A stretch of 39,544 nucleotides of DNA from a bacterium (GTDB taxonomy: Bacteria; Patescibacteriota; Microgenomatia; UBA1406; GWC2-37-13), in the NCBI GenBank assembly GCA_027624795.1, contig JAQBTX010000003.1:1-39544 (forward strand). Reading direction: 5' to 3'. This document shows, one piece after another, positions 32,005 through 39,544 of this stretch. Both the position numbers and the translations under genes were made by a program. The notes under the pieces were generated by a model that was not told the DNA's origin, made no database searches, and saw only the letters and a list, made by a program, of their open reading frames with translations. The stretch's first letter is position 1, and every line of letters starts with the position of its first letter.

Positions 32005-33219
32005 TTACCGTATTCCAACAGAATATAAATCTCCATACTCATTGAGTTGGGGATTCAGATTTATGACCACGATCAAGTTCCAATCCGGTGATATGCCAAA
32101 AAATGAATTATCATAGGGTCCTGCATATACGATTTCCTTATTGGTCCCGTCATACTGAATCATTACAATTGCTCCTTCTTCTTGAACTGCCACATAGTCA
32201 CTGGTTGGATACCACTTTACACTCTTCTGATTATCTGCTTCTATGGGAATACGGAAGTTTTTGTCTTCTTTTTTATCATATATATACATGGCTCCTGCCT
32301 GTACATCACGCTCTTCTTGTGTTTGATTGGCACCTATAAGCGGTGGATTTATAACAAGCGGCAGAGTTCCATCTTCCTCAGCAATATATAAAACCTTTTT
32401 TTCATCGGGAGACAATGAGATGATTTGAAATGAATCTGAAGCGATCTTTTCAAGTTCGGGTGGGAATGTTTCTATAATTTTAGTAATTTCAATATCTCGT
32501 TCTTCTTTCCAGGCAGCCAAAATATTGTCACGAGATGAAGTAACCTCAATAAGGTCTCCGTTTTCTTGATCTAAGGAAATGAGGTATGAAACAGTGGTTT
32601 CGTCTTCACGCACAAAATTCAAGATGCTTTGCTTATGGTTTGGGTCAAAATCAGCAGTTACATTGCTCATATCTAGATCTTGCGGAAGAATAGAGGCCAA
32701 CATCAAAAGCTTGAGAGGGGGGAATATCACCGCGGGTCTGTTGGATGGCTCAAATAAATACACTCCATCTTTTTCAATATCCCCAGTTTTACTCATTACT
32801 ATAATCTTGTCTGTATTTTCTATTGAGAGAACCGTCAATATGCCTAAATTCGTAAGGGGGGTGAGAGATGGATTTTTGGAAAAGAGAATGGCATTCAAGC
32901 TCATCACTATTTCACCTTTGAGCGATACATCCTTCTTCCAACTGGTGTAACCTTCTTTTCGAACCTCAACGCTATAGTGGCCATAAGGAAGGGTTAGATT
33001 TTCATCGGTTGCACCTACCAGCTCATCATCTATGAATACCGATGCTGGCTTTGGGTTTGAAGTGACTGAAAGGATTCCCGTTGACGATATAGTTCGTTCT
33101 TCTATGTTAAATCGGTAACCTCGTGCATAGGCAATTACGCTCATGAGTACCAAGATGAAGATTACTCCAATAATGATGCGGGGAACTATATTTTTTGTGG
33201 TGTCAATTATTATTTTCAT
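32005..33219 (-). CDS. Membrane-anchored PEGA-domain protein
   Basis: The 404 residues have one N-terminal transmembrane helix (about 13-32), then a PEGA domain (about 48-110: GILSVTSNPKPASVFIDDEL, LPYGHYSVEVRKEGYTSW) and a long extracytoplasmic beta-rich region with repeated strand patterns (SPDEKKVLYIAEEDG, WYPTSDYVAVQEEG, SPDWNLIVVIN) that suggests a TolB-like beta-propeller. PEGA domains occur in surface proteins. The role is unknown; divergence from mreB suggests an envelope function. Confidence 0.75.
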   Translation of the reverse strand: MKIIIDTTKNIVPRIIIGVIFILVLMSVIAYARGYRFNIEERTISSTGILSVTSNPKPASVFIDDELVGATDENLTLPYGHYSVEVRKEGYTSWKKDVSLKGEIVMSLNAILFSKNPSLTPLTNLGILTVLSIENTDKIIVMSKTGDIEKDGVYLFEPSNRPAVIFPPLKLLMLASILPQDLDMSNVTADFDPNHKQSILNFVREDETTVSYLISLDQENGDLIEVTSSRDNILAAWKEERDIEITKIIETFPPELEKIASDSFQIISLSPDEKKVLYIAEEDGTLPLVINPPLIGANQTQEERDVQAGAMYIYDKKEDKNFRIPIEADNQKSVKWYPTSDYVAVQEEGAIVMIQYDGTNKEIVYAGPYDNSFFGISPDWNLIVVINLNPQLNEYGDLYSVGIR

Positions 33220-33229
33220 GGTTTAGTTA

Positions 33230-33289
33230 TGTCATCCCGACCAAAGTGGAGGGATCCCTCGACTTCGTTCTACTCCGCTCGGGATGACG
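33230..33289. repeat. Family A palindrome between the PEGA gene and mreB
   Basis: ATGTCATCCCGACC on the left and GCTCGGGATGACGA on the right, with GGAGGGATCCCTC inside. It fills about half of the divergent intergenic region. Confidence 0.8.
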
Positions 33290-33324
33290 ATGCCTATCTA
33301 CAGGGCATCGTCATATTATACAAT

Positions 33325-33330
33325 AGGAAG
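33325..33330 (+). promoter_or_regulatory. Shine-Dalgarno site of mreB
   Basis: AGGAAG lies 8 nt before the ATG at 33339. It is one of the few clear Shine-Dalgarno sites I find in the window. TATTAT (33314-33319) just upstream could be the -10 box, although that leaves a very short leader. Confidence 0.5.
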
Positions 33331-33338
33331 TAATACAT

Positions 33339-34358
33339 ATGTTTTTTAATAGAAAGATAGGAATTGATCTGGGAACTGCAAATACGCTCGTATATGTTGC
33401 CGGCAAAGGAATCGTATTAAACGAACCTACGGTGGTGGCATATTCCAAGGACGACAAGTCGGTATTGGCGGTGGGGGAAGATGCGCGGGAAATGCTTGGT
33501 CGCACCCCTGGCTCAATTATCGCAGCCCGCCCCATGAAGGAAGGAGTCATAGCTGATTTCACCACAACCTCCGCCATGATTACATATTATATGCGTAAGG
33601 CTTTGGAAGGGCGTGTATTTTGGCCAGAAGTTATGATTTCTATTCCAGGAGGTTCATCTCAGGTAGAAAAACGAGCTGTGGTAGCAGCTTGTAAAAAGGC
33701 GGGAGCAGGTGACGTATACCTTATTGAGGAGCCCCTTGCTGCGGCAATTGGAGCGCGGATACCCATATCGCAACCATCTGGACACATGATTGTAAATATT
33801 GGGGGCGGCACGGCAGAAATTGGTATATTATCGCTTGGTCAATTGGTGGTATTCAAAACAGTTCGTACTGCAGGTAATAAACTCGATGAATCCATACTCG
33901 AACACATGCGAAAAAAGCACAACTTGCATATCGGTGAGCGCACGGCAGAAGATATAAAAATGAAAATAGGAAATGCACATGTAAAAGATATTGTAGAAAA
34001 AGAAGAAGTAATAGAGATAATGATGGAAGTAAAGGGCCGTGATACACAAACAGGGTTACCCCGGGTCATGAGTGTAGGTGAAGTAAGCATAAATGAAGCA
34101 GTTGCCAAACCTATGAAACTCATTATTGAAGGTGTAAAGGAAGTTCTGAGTCAAGCTCCTCCTGAACTTGCAGCTGACATAGTTGAAAAAGGAATCGTAT
34201 TATCGGGAGGAACATCGATGCTTAAAAATATCGACAAATATGTAACCTATTACACCGGTGTGCCTTCATTTATAGTTGAGGAGCCACTGTTTTGTGTGAT
34301 CCGAGGAATTGGCATGGCAATAGAGAATTTAGACAGTTACAAGAAGGCAATTCGGTAA
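33339..34358 (+). CDS. mreB: Rod-shape-determining actin homologue MreB
   Basis: MreB filaments guide cell-wall synthesis. The 339 residues show the actin-fold signatures: KIGIDLGTANTLVYVAGKG (phosphate 1), ARPMKEGVIADF, EEPLAAAIGARI, IVNIGGGTAEIGILS (phosphate 2) and IVLSGGTSMLKN (adenosine). Length is typical. mreC and mreD do not follow; a 248-bp AT-rich stretch and a WecG/TagA-type glycosyltransferase gene come next. Confidence 0.96.
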   Translation: MFFNRKIGIDLGTANTLVYVAGKGIVLNEPTVVAYSKDDKSVLAVGEDAREMLGRTPGSIIAARPMKEGVIADFTTTSAMITYYMRKALEGRVFWPEVMISIPGGSSQVEKRAVVAACKKAGAGDVYLIEEPLAAAIGARIPISQPSGHMIVNIGGGTAEIGILSLGQLVVFKTVRTAGNKLDESILEHMRKKHNLHIGERTAEDIKMKIGNAHVKDIVEKEEVIEIMMEVKGRDTQTGLPRVMSVGEVSINEAVAKPMKLIIEGVKEVLSQAPPELAADIVEKGIVLSGGTSMLKNIDKYVTYYTGVPSFIVEEPLFCVIRGIGMAIENLDSYKKAIR

Positions 34359-34606
34359 TAGGGTAAAAATATTTAACTTATAATACAAAAATAGGTTAAA
34401 TTGCTTAATTAATAATATTAATAGAAACAGAAAAAATACTGATAAGTAAGAGGATTATAGTATTTACTATAAAAATAGGTATATAACGTATAATAATTAT
34501 AATTAGATTATTACAACAAGAATAATCTAATAATAAAAATTTGAACAATTTATCTAAAATCACTCAATTGGCACTAATTATTAAGACCTTAGAGTAAAAA
34601 CTATAT
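34359..34606. other. AT-rich intergenic region between mreB and the WecG-type gene
   Basis: No gene or dispersed repeat is visible. The region is much more AT-rich than its neighbours. It contains two near copies of a word (ACAAAAATAGGTTA and ATAAAAATAGGTAT) and a 9-bp inverted repeat, TAGATTATT at 34504-34512 with AATAATCTA at 34521-34529. It may hold promoter and operator sites. Confidence 0.5.
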
Positions 34607-35359
34607 ATGAACACGAATAAATATCTCAATATTGACTTTCATCCATCTTCAAAAAAAGATATCCTAGAGAAAATACTTATGTACATGAGTAGTAAATACA
34701 CATTTGTACATATAGTATCTCTTAATCCTGAAAATATGGTCATGGCACAGACAGATATCGAGTATCGAAATATGCTGTCACAAAGCGATATTCAAATTAT
34801 TGACGGCATAGGAACAGCAGTAGGAGCTGCGATTTTAGGATTTCCAAGCACAGATCGTTTAGCAGGGGTAGATCTTATGGATTTAGTCATACATTTAGCT
34901 GCTGAAAAGGGCTTTCGTATACTGCTGTTGGGCGGAAAGCCAAATTTGGCAGAATCACTTGCTGACTGCTATAAAAAAAAGCTCCCAAATTTGAGCGTAA
35001 AAGGCGAAATGGGCTATGTTGACATTTTAGCCTCAAAATCTGAAGAAGATGATCGAGTATTTTCTATAGTGGCTGACTACAAGCCGCAAATCATCTTTGC
35101 TGCATTTGGTTCTCCGGCCCAAGAAAAGTGGTTTTATGCTCATAAACATGAGCTAAACGGCTCAGTATGCATCGGCGTGGGTGGAGGATTTGATTTCTTA
35201 AGTGGTGAAGTTTCACGAGCACCACAGCTTATACGGTCATTTGGGTTCGAATGGTTATACCGACTTATAACTCAACCGTGGCGGATAAAGAGGCAATTGA
35301 GGCTGATTGAGTTTATACGTCTGGTACTCTTACAGAAATTTGGCATAGTATCTGCATGA
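34607..35359 (+). CDS. WecG/TagA/CpsF-family glycosyltransferase (GT26)
   Basis: Enzymes of this family add ManNAc or a related sugar to a polyprenyl-linked acceptor in teichoic acid or polysaccharide synthesis. The 250 residues show VSLNPENMVMAQ, DGIGTAVGA, the ILLLGGKP strand, AFGSPAQEKWFY (P-x-Q-E-x-W), GVGGGFDFLSGEVSRAPQ and FEWLYRLITQPWR. The last 4 bp overlap the next gene (ATGA junction). Confidence 0.93.
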   Translation: MNTNKYLNIDFHPSSKKDILEKILMYMSSKYTFVHIVSLNPENMVMAQTDIEYRNMLSQSDIQIIDGIGTAVGAAILGFPSTDRLAGVDLMDLVIHLAAEKGFRILLLGGKPNLAESLADCYKKKLPNLSVKGEMGYVDILASKSEEDDRVFSIVADYKPQIIFAAFGSPAQEKWFYAHKHELNGSVCIGVGGGFDFLSGEVSRAPQLIRSFGFEWLYRLITQPWRIKRQLRLIEFIRLVLLQKFGIVSA

Positions 35360-36174
35360 GTAAGACTGTCATATCAACCCTTTCCTATTTTGCTCAATTC
35401 AATTACCCTGCTTCAATTGAGCTTCTTCACCTGTTTCATCCACACACAATATCGAAACCCTTGTTACAAAAAAAGATCGACGCATTAGTCCAAAGAAAAG
35501 ATATTCGCACTATAGTAATAAATGGTGAAAAACGATATTATCTAAGCTCAAATAGGCTCAATAATTATGTATCTCGCTACGCCCTTTCCACCTATCTGAT
35601 TTCGCAAACAGAACAGCATTTGAGTTTATTTGAGCTTGTTCCGATGATAAGCTATATGGGAATTTCAGGTTCACTCAGTATGTTAAATGCTGCTCACTCA
35701 AGCGATATTGACCTATTTATTATCACTTCACCGGGAACCCAATGGATGGTACGGTGCATCGTTTTGCTTTATAAAAAGATCCAATGCGTCATAAATCCAA
35801 CTTTTGGTAGTAAGCTGTGCATAAATCTCATATTTGCTCAAAATGGTCTGAAAATAGGAAAGAAGAAACAGAATGAGTATATTGGCCATGAAATTCTTCA
35901 ATTGAAATCAGTTTTCAATAAATCCCAGACGTATGAAATTATGCTCAGTAATAATAAGTGGATCTTAACCTTTTTCCCCAATGTTCACATAAATTCCTCC
36001 CTAGTAACACCTTATGTTAGCTTATCAAAACAGTTCAATATGATTTCTTTATTTGAGCGTTTTGTGCGAATGATCCAAATATGGTGGCTTGATAGAAAGG
36101 GATATACATTTTCCGAGCGGGGAAATCAACTTTGGCTTATACAGAAGGACTATGAAGTGAAATTGCGGAGGTAA
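35356..36174 (+). CDS. Nucleotidyltransferase-fold protein with N-terminal winged-helix-like region
   Basis: The 272 residues contain MGISGSLSMLNAAHSSDIDLFII, a GS...D-x-D pattern of the MNT/Pol-beta nucleotidyltransferase fold. The first 70 residues (LSYFAQFNYPASIELLHLF, KKIDALVQRKDI, GEKRYYLSSN) look like a winged helix. Substrate unknown. Translational coupling to the glycosyltransferase suggests a part in the same envelope pathway, perhaps nucleotide-sugar handling. The stop codon lies inside the tRNA-Ser gene on the other strand. Confidence 0.6.
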   Translation: MSKTVISTLSYFAQFNYPASIELLHLFHPHTISKPLLQKKIDALVQRKDIRTIVINGEKRYYLSSNRLNNYVSRYALSTYLISQTEQHLSLFELVPMISYMGISGSLSMLNAAHSSDIDLFIITSPGTQWMVRCIVLLYKKIQCVINPTFGSKLCINLIFAQNGLKIGKKKQNEYIGHEILQLKSVFNKSQTYEIMLSNNKWILTFFPNVHINSSLVTPYVSLSKQFNMISLFERFVRMIQIWWLDRKGYTFSERGNQLWLIQKDYEVKLRR

Positions 36175-36253
36175 TGGGATTCGAACCCATGTGGGCGTTT
36201 TAATTCCCGCAGGTTTAGCAAACCTGTGCCATAAGCCGCTAGGCGATACCTCC
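36166..36253 (-). tRNA. tRNA-Ser (anticodon GCU)
   Basis: A class II tRNA with acceptor GGAGGTA/TACCTCC, anticodon stem CAGGT/ACCTG around the loop TTGCTAA (GCU), a long variable arm (CGGGAATTAAAACGCCC) and a T arm ATGGGTTCGAATCCCAT. The discriminator is G. Its 3' end overlaps the nucleotidyltransferase-like gene by 9 bp. Confidence 0.95.
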
Positions 36254-36258
36254 TTTCG

Positions 36259-36299
36259 ATGTCATTCTGAACCTGATTCCCACCTATGCGGGAATGACG
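36259..36299. repeat. Family A palindrome between two tRNA genes
   Basis: GTCATTCTGAACCTGATTCC and CACCTATGCGGGAATGAC. It fills the whole tRNA-Leu/tRNA-Ser spacer. Confidence 0.75.
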
Positions 36300-36310
36300 A
36301 TTGTCCAAAG

Positions 36311-36394
36311 TGCCGAAGAGAGGACTTGAACCTCCACGATATTGCTATCACACGCTTCTGAAGCGTGCGCGTCTGCCAATTCCGCCACTCCGGC
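36311..36394 (-). tRNA. tRNA-Leu (anticodon CAG)
   Basis: A class II tRNA with acceptor GCCGGAG/CTTCGGC, D arm GGCGGAATTGGCAGACGC, anticodon stem CACGC/GCGTG around TTCAGAA (CAG), a variable arm and T arm GAGGTTCAAGTCCTC. The discriminator is A and CCA is not encoded. Confidence 0.95.
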
Positions 36395-36432
36395 TGGTTA
36401 TCTATTTTATCATAAGTGGTGGATATACTCTG

Positions 36433-36467
36433 TATATAGTAATCGGGGTTACCCCTTTTACTATAAA
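36433..36467. repeat. Family D REP-like hairpin, diverged
   Basis: ATAGTAA (36436-36442) pairs with TTACTAT (36458-36464) around a GGGGTTACCCC core. The feet match the RAYT-linked copies; the core has changed in a compensated way. Confidence 0.65.
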
Positions 36468-36587
36468 CATTCAAAATATATAACTCCTTTTGTGACGGCC
36501 TATATATCAAATATTCGTCAATAATTTACTGGTAATATTTAAAATATCTTTTGTCCCGACCTCCAAAAGTACCTTTTGTCACAATTG

Positions 36588-36616
36588 TTGACATTATTCA
36601 TAACATAGCATATATT
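36588..36616 (+). promoter_or_regulatory. Sigma-70-type promoter of the TrmB-like gene
   Basis: TTGACA (36588-36593), a 17-nt spacer and TATATT (36611-36616). The hexamer ends 7 nt before GTG 36624. This is the best full promoter in the window. Confidence 0.75.
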
Positions 36617-36623
36617 GAGATTA

Positions 36624-37391
36624 GTGGATAATTTACATAGAAATCTTGAAACAATAGGGTTAAGCGAGGAAGAAATTGCCGTATATTTGGCTGCACTTGA
36701 GCACGGGAGCACTACGGTACTTAAACTCGCACGAAATACCAAAATACCGCGTACTACAGTGTATCTTTTAATTGACTCGCTTACTCAAAAGGGACTTCTT
36801 ACTCTGAGCGTTAAAGGTAAGAAAAAACAATACATTCCTTCAAATCCTCGTGAAATCCTCATTTTGGGAAAAAGTAAACAGCAACGACTTGCTCAGTCTC
36901 TTACCGAGCTTGAACAAGAGATTCCCCAGCTTGACGCATTGTATCGTACTCAACATGAGCTTCCAAAAATACACTATTATCAAGGTGTTGATGAGGTTAA
37001 GAAGATCTATGAAGCAACGCTTGAAGAAGACAAAATCTATGTACATTGCATGAGCCAAAATGCCATAGAAATCATGGGAGATTACCTCAAAAAGTATTTT
37101 AATCGCGTTATACGGCGCATGATACACACCCAAGAGATCGTGTCAGATAGTGCATCAGATAAGGTATATCAGCAAGAACATTCAACTTCTCGAAATCAGA
37201 TCATTTGTATTCCATCCAAGCTGGGAACCAATACCGATTATATGATTTACAACAATAACGTAGCATTTATTACTTACAGAGCAGGCCAACCCGTAGGTGT
37301 CGTAATTTCAGACAAAGAGATTGCACACTTTGAAAAGATCCGATTTCTTATGATTTGGGAACAATTTGCTACTTCTCAAACATCTTCATAA
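36624..37391 (+). CDS. TrmB-family transcriptional regulator
   Basis: The 255 residues have an N-terminal winged helix-turn-helix (about 1-65: LETIGLSEEEIAVYLAALEHG, LARNTKIPRTTVYLLIDSL, GLLTLSVKGKKKQYI), a short coiled segment and a C-terminal ligand-type domain (KIHYYQGVDEVKKIYEATL). TrmB-like regulators often sense sugars; no target is visible. GTG 36624 is preferred over TTG 36615, because the latter lies inside the -10 box. The 3' end overlaps the metallopeptidase gene by 23 bp, tail to tail. Confidence 0.85.
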   Translation: MDNLHRNLETIGLSEEEIAVYLAALEHGSTTVLKLARNTKIPRTTVYLLIDSLTQKGLLTLSVKGKKKQYIPSNPREILILGKSKQQRLAQSLTELEQEIPQLDALYRTQHELPKIHYYQGVDEVKKIYEATLEEDKIYVHCMSQNAIEIMGDYLKKYFNRVIRRMIHTQEIVSDSASDKVYQQEHSTSRNQIICIPSKLGTNTDYMIYNNNVAFITYRAGQPVGVVISDKEIAHFEKIRFLMIWEQFATSQTSS

Positions 37392-37740
37392 TCTTCTCAA
37401 CTTCTCTATCATTTATAGCATGGTGTGGTCCGCGGTGACTCAGGAGTGCTCCAGAGAAGGTTTTCGGGATGTGCATAAGCTCATGAATGAGCGTTTTTAT
37501 CTTTTCACGTTCGCTTTGTTTATCAAATCGTTTGGCATTCACCTCAATAATATAGTTGGGTTTTATACCCGCCACTTCACTAAAGAGCTTTGCCATTCCC
37601 CATATGCGCGCTATTGCTCTGGTTTTTGCATCAAAACTACGGATGCAGTGGATCTGATCGATCTTAATATGATCCATTTTGAGAGCGGGAACGAGTTTTG
37701 AGATCTGTTCTTTTATTTCTGGTGCAAGGTCGTATTTCAT
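37369..37740 (-). CDS. Small putative zinc metallopeptidase
   Basis: The 123-residue protein carries HELMHIP (an HExxH zinc site) followed by LLSHRGPHHAI, a second histidine cluster that can supply the third ligand. This pattern is that of a small metallopeptidase family known from archaea and phages. No signal peptide is visible. Minus-strand TAGCAT, 6 nt before ATG, is a possible -10 box. Substrate unknown. Confidence 0.78.
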   Translation of the reverse strand: MKYDLAPEIKEQISKLVPALKMDHIKIDQIHCIRSFDAKTRAIARIWGMAKLFSEVAGIKPNYIIEVNAKRFDKQSEREKIKTLIHELMHIPKTFSGALLSHRGPHHAINDREVEKIMKMFEK

Positions 37741-37746
37741 GTGTAC

Positions 37747-37752
37747 ATGCTA
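37747..37752 (-). promoter_or_regulatory. Possible -10 box of the metallopeptidase gene
   Basis: Minus-strand TAGCAT ends 6 nt before the ATG at 37740. Confidence 0.4.
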
Positions 37753-37763
37753 TCACGAAAATG

Positions 37764-37793
37764 ATAGATCCTGAAATGAATTCAGGATGACAA
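37764..37793. repeat. Short family A palindrome
   Basis: GATCCTGAAATGAATTCAGG followed by ATGACAAAG, between two divergent genes. Confidence 0.75.
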
Positions 37794-37802
37794 AGATTTT
37801 GA

Positions 37803-37808
37803 TAGAAT
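37803..37808 (+). promoter_or_regulatory. -10 box of the DUF2207 gene
   Basis: TAGAAT ends 5 nt before the ATG at 37814. Confidence 0.5.
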
Positions 37809-37813
37809 AAAGA

Positions 37814-39526
37814 ATGCGCATATTTCATATCATCGTAGGAATAATAGCTATTGCAGGAGCATTCATACTTTCTCCGGTTTCATATGCACAAGAATCATTG
37901 GGGGAGCACATTAAAGAATTTAATGTGGCTATTTTTGTTGAAGAAAATGGCACGCTTTTAATCCAAGAAACCATCACCTATGATTTTGGAAATGAACAAA
38001 GACATGGAATAAAACGGAATATTCCTTTTGTGGTAACCAACGAAGAAGGAGAAAATTTTGCCATGGAAATAGGGATAAGTGGGGTTACCGATGAAAACGA
38101 AAAAGGGTATAGATATAAGGAAGAAGTCACAGACGAGGAAGTTCAACTGAAAATTGGTGATCCCGATACAACTATTTCTGGCATTCATACCTATGTGATT
38201 CGCTACAACGTGAGAGGAGCTTTGCGTTACTTCATAGATGCCGACGAACTGTACTGGAATGCCATAGGGTCCCAGTGGGATCTGCCCATTCTGAAAGCGA
38301 ATGTGGAAGTGTATATGCCCGAATCTATAGTAGAAGAAGATTTGGAATTTCGCTGTTTTGAAGGACCGGTAGAAAGTAACGAACAATGTAAGGCTGCAAG
38401 TTCAGGAAACAAAGTAACACTTTATACCGATAATCTTCAACCTGCTGAAGGAATGACTATAGTAGTACGGTTTCCTACGGGTGTCGTGGCCATGCTTGAG
38501 CCTAAAGAAATCATACCACCAGGGGAGTCATGGTGGGGTAGGGTGTTATCTGTCCTATTTGCGATCACAGCATCTATTTGGTACGTATTTTACCCCTTGT
38601 GGCTTCCGTTCAAATGGTACCGGGACGGTCGCGATCCTTCGACTCGCTCCGCTCGCTCAGGACAAGTCCCTTCTGGACCTGTCTCCGCTTCGTTTGATCC
38701 ACCGAAAATAGATGGTCGTAACCTTACTCCAGCAGAAACAGGGGCACTCATCGATGAAGAGGTGAATATCCGTGAACACGCAGCAACTTTGGTGCAACTT
38801 GCACAGCGTGGGTATTTTAAGATTGTTGAAACAAAAAAGAAAGAATTCGAGCTTATAAAATCCGCGCATCAAGCACTTAACATCAAACTTCTGCCCTATG
38901 AACAAACTCTCATCGATGGATTATTTGCATCGGGAGATACAGTTAGATTAAAAGATGCCAACCTCGTCTCAACTTTGAGTACGGTTGAAGACATGGTTTA
39001 CGGTCAGCTTATAACAAACAAACATTTTCCCCATAATCCAAAAGAGCTTCGAAAAACATATGGAATCATCGTGGGACTTTCCTTATTCACTTTCAACATA
39101 CTTTTGGCCATAAGCGCTGGGTTCTTTGGCAAAAATATGCCACGCAAAACACAAAGTGGCAAAGAGGCAGCAAATAGAGCAGAGTCACTCAAACGATTTC
39201 TTGAGTCTCAAGAGCGGCAACTTAAGCATCAAGCAGATAATCAGGTTATGTTTGAGAAGCTATTGCCCTATGCAATAGCATTTGGAGTTGAGCGGGTGTG
39301 GGCAGAGCGGTTCAAAGACCTAACCCTCAAAAATGCCGATTGGTACGAAACATCTGATCATAATGCATTAACAGCAGGCGTGCTTACCAATAATCTCACT
39401 TCATCGTTTGCGCCGGCATTCAAATCAGCATCAACCCCTGTTACCTCAAGTTCTGGATTCTCTTCTGGCATGAGTAGCGGGTCATCAGGCGGCGGCGGAG
39501 GGGGTGGGGGAGGAGGGAATTGGTAG
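37814..39526 (+). CDS. DUF2207 membrane protein with Gly-rich tail
   Basis: The 570 residues have a signal peptide (about 1-25, ending SYAQ), an extracytoplasmic beta-rich DUF2207 domain (about 28-220: FNVAIFVEENGTLLIQETI, YDFGNEQRHGIKRNIPF, YWNAIGSQWDLPI), a transmembrane region (about 240-262), a cytoplasmic part, a second transmembrane region (about 418-436) and a Ser/Gly tail (SSGFSSGMSSG, ten glycines, NW). The end is typical of the family. A family A repeat encodes residues of about 272-293 (PSTRSARSGQVPSGPV). Function unknown. Confidence 0.88.
   Translation: MRIFHIIVGIIAIAGAFILSPVSYAQESLGEHIKEFNVAIFVEENGTLLIQETITYDFGNEQRHGIKRNIPFVVTNEEGENFAMEIGISGVTDENEKGYRYKEEVTDEEVQLKIGDPDTTISGIHTYVIRYNVRGALRYFIDADELYWNAIGSQWDLPILKANVEVYMPESIVEEDLEFRCFEGPVESNEQCKAASSGNKVTLYTDNLQPAEGMTIVVRFPTGVVAMLEPKEIIPPGESWWGRVLSVLFAITASIWYVFYPLWLPFKWYRDGRDPSTRSARSGQVPSGPVSASFDPPKIDGRNLTPAETGALIDEEVNIREHAATLVQLAQRGYFKIVETKKKEFELIKSAHQALNIKLLPYEQTLIDGLFASGDTVRLKDANLVSTLSTVEDMVYGQLITNKHFPHNPKELRKTYGIIVGLSLFTFNILLAISAGFFGKNMPRKTQSGKEAANRAESLKRFLESQERQLKHQADNQVMFEKLLPYAIAFGVERVWAERFKDLTLKNADWYETSDHNALTAGVLTNNLTSSFAPAFKSASTPVTSSSGFSSGMSSGSSGGGGGGGGGGNW
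38629..38692. repeat. Family A repeat inside the DUF2207 gene
   Basis: GATCCTTCGACTCGCTCCGC and TCGCTCAGGACAAG, the usual family A centre, plus TCTGGACCTGTC. It is in frame in the loop after the first transmembrane region following the DUF2207 domain. Confidence 0.75.
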
Positions 39527-39544
39527 GTAAATGTGATAAAATAG

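Overview
The window is bacterial, and everything points to a Patescibacteria (Candidate Phyla Radiation) genome. It is gene-dense and AT-rich, uses the standard code (TGA is a stop in comEC, the RAYT, the P-type ATPase and the prepilin peptidase), and combines bacterial ribosome and translocation genes with archaeal-type enzymes (a TyrRS without S4 domain; a PPAT fused to a DUF359 kinase). Other lineage-typical traits are a short ComEC, a four-helix-bundle (S23/IVP-like) gene, an over-long NDK and a sortase. I cannot assign a class.

Layout. 1-3.9 kb (minus): comEC and comEA separated by a four-helix-bundle gene, then a DUF916-like membrane-anchored surface protein and a secreted partner. 4.0-6.2 kb (minus): secE-nusG-rplK-rplA. 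6.2-9.2 kb (minus): two membrane glycosyltransferases. 9.2-10.1 kb (plus): a REP-associated tyrosine transposase between hairpin repeats. 10.1-13.2 kb (plus): a HEPN/RnlA-like protein and a P2-type Ca2+ ATPase. 13.2-22.5 kb (minus): transketolase, a membrane protein, F1-type ATPase genes b-delta-alpha-gamma-beta-epsilon without a or c subunit genes, and glutamate dehydrogenase. 22.6-25.4 kb (minus): TyrRS, GNAT, PPAT-DPCK fusion. 25.4-31.9 kb (plus): LeuRS, M16 peptidase, prepilin peptidase, NDK, tRNA-Arg and sortase, with tRNA-Lys antisense. 32-39.5 kb: PEGA protein (minus), MreB, a WecG/TagA glycosyltransferase, a nucleotidyltransferase-like protein, tRNA-Ser and tRNA-Leu (minus), a TrmB-like regulator, a metallopeptidase (minus) and a DUF2207 protein.

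The most striking signal is not a single gene. At least four families of dispersed palindromic repeats (called A, B, C, D here) occupy most intergenic gaps, and families A-C also sit in frame inside conserved genes (comEC, transketolase, TyrRS, LeuRS, DUF2207 protein). Transketolase and TyrRS carry nearly the same 37-residue repeat-encoded peptide in the same reading frame. Family B arms also flank the four-helix-bundle gene, which resembles the architecture of 23S rRNA intervening sequences, so that gene may mark the full-length parent of the family. Family D consists of REP-like hairpins next to a RAYT transposase, with an identical 45-bp copy 12.5 kb away.

A second window-wide pattern is a -10-like hexamer ending 5-7 nt before the start codon of at least eleven genes, which predicts mainly leaderless transcription. 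Sortase is a special case: its ATG lies 4 nt after the end of tRNA-Arg. In function the window combines DNA uptake (comEA, comEC, prepilin peptidase), envelope building and surface display (mreB, WecG, GT2, GT39, sortase, DUF916, DUF2207), translation, and limited energy and carbon metabolism (transketolase, GDH, F1 ATPase, CoA synthesis).
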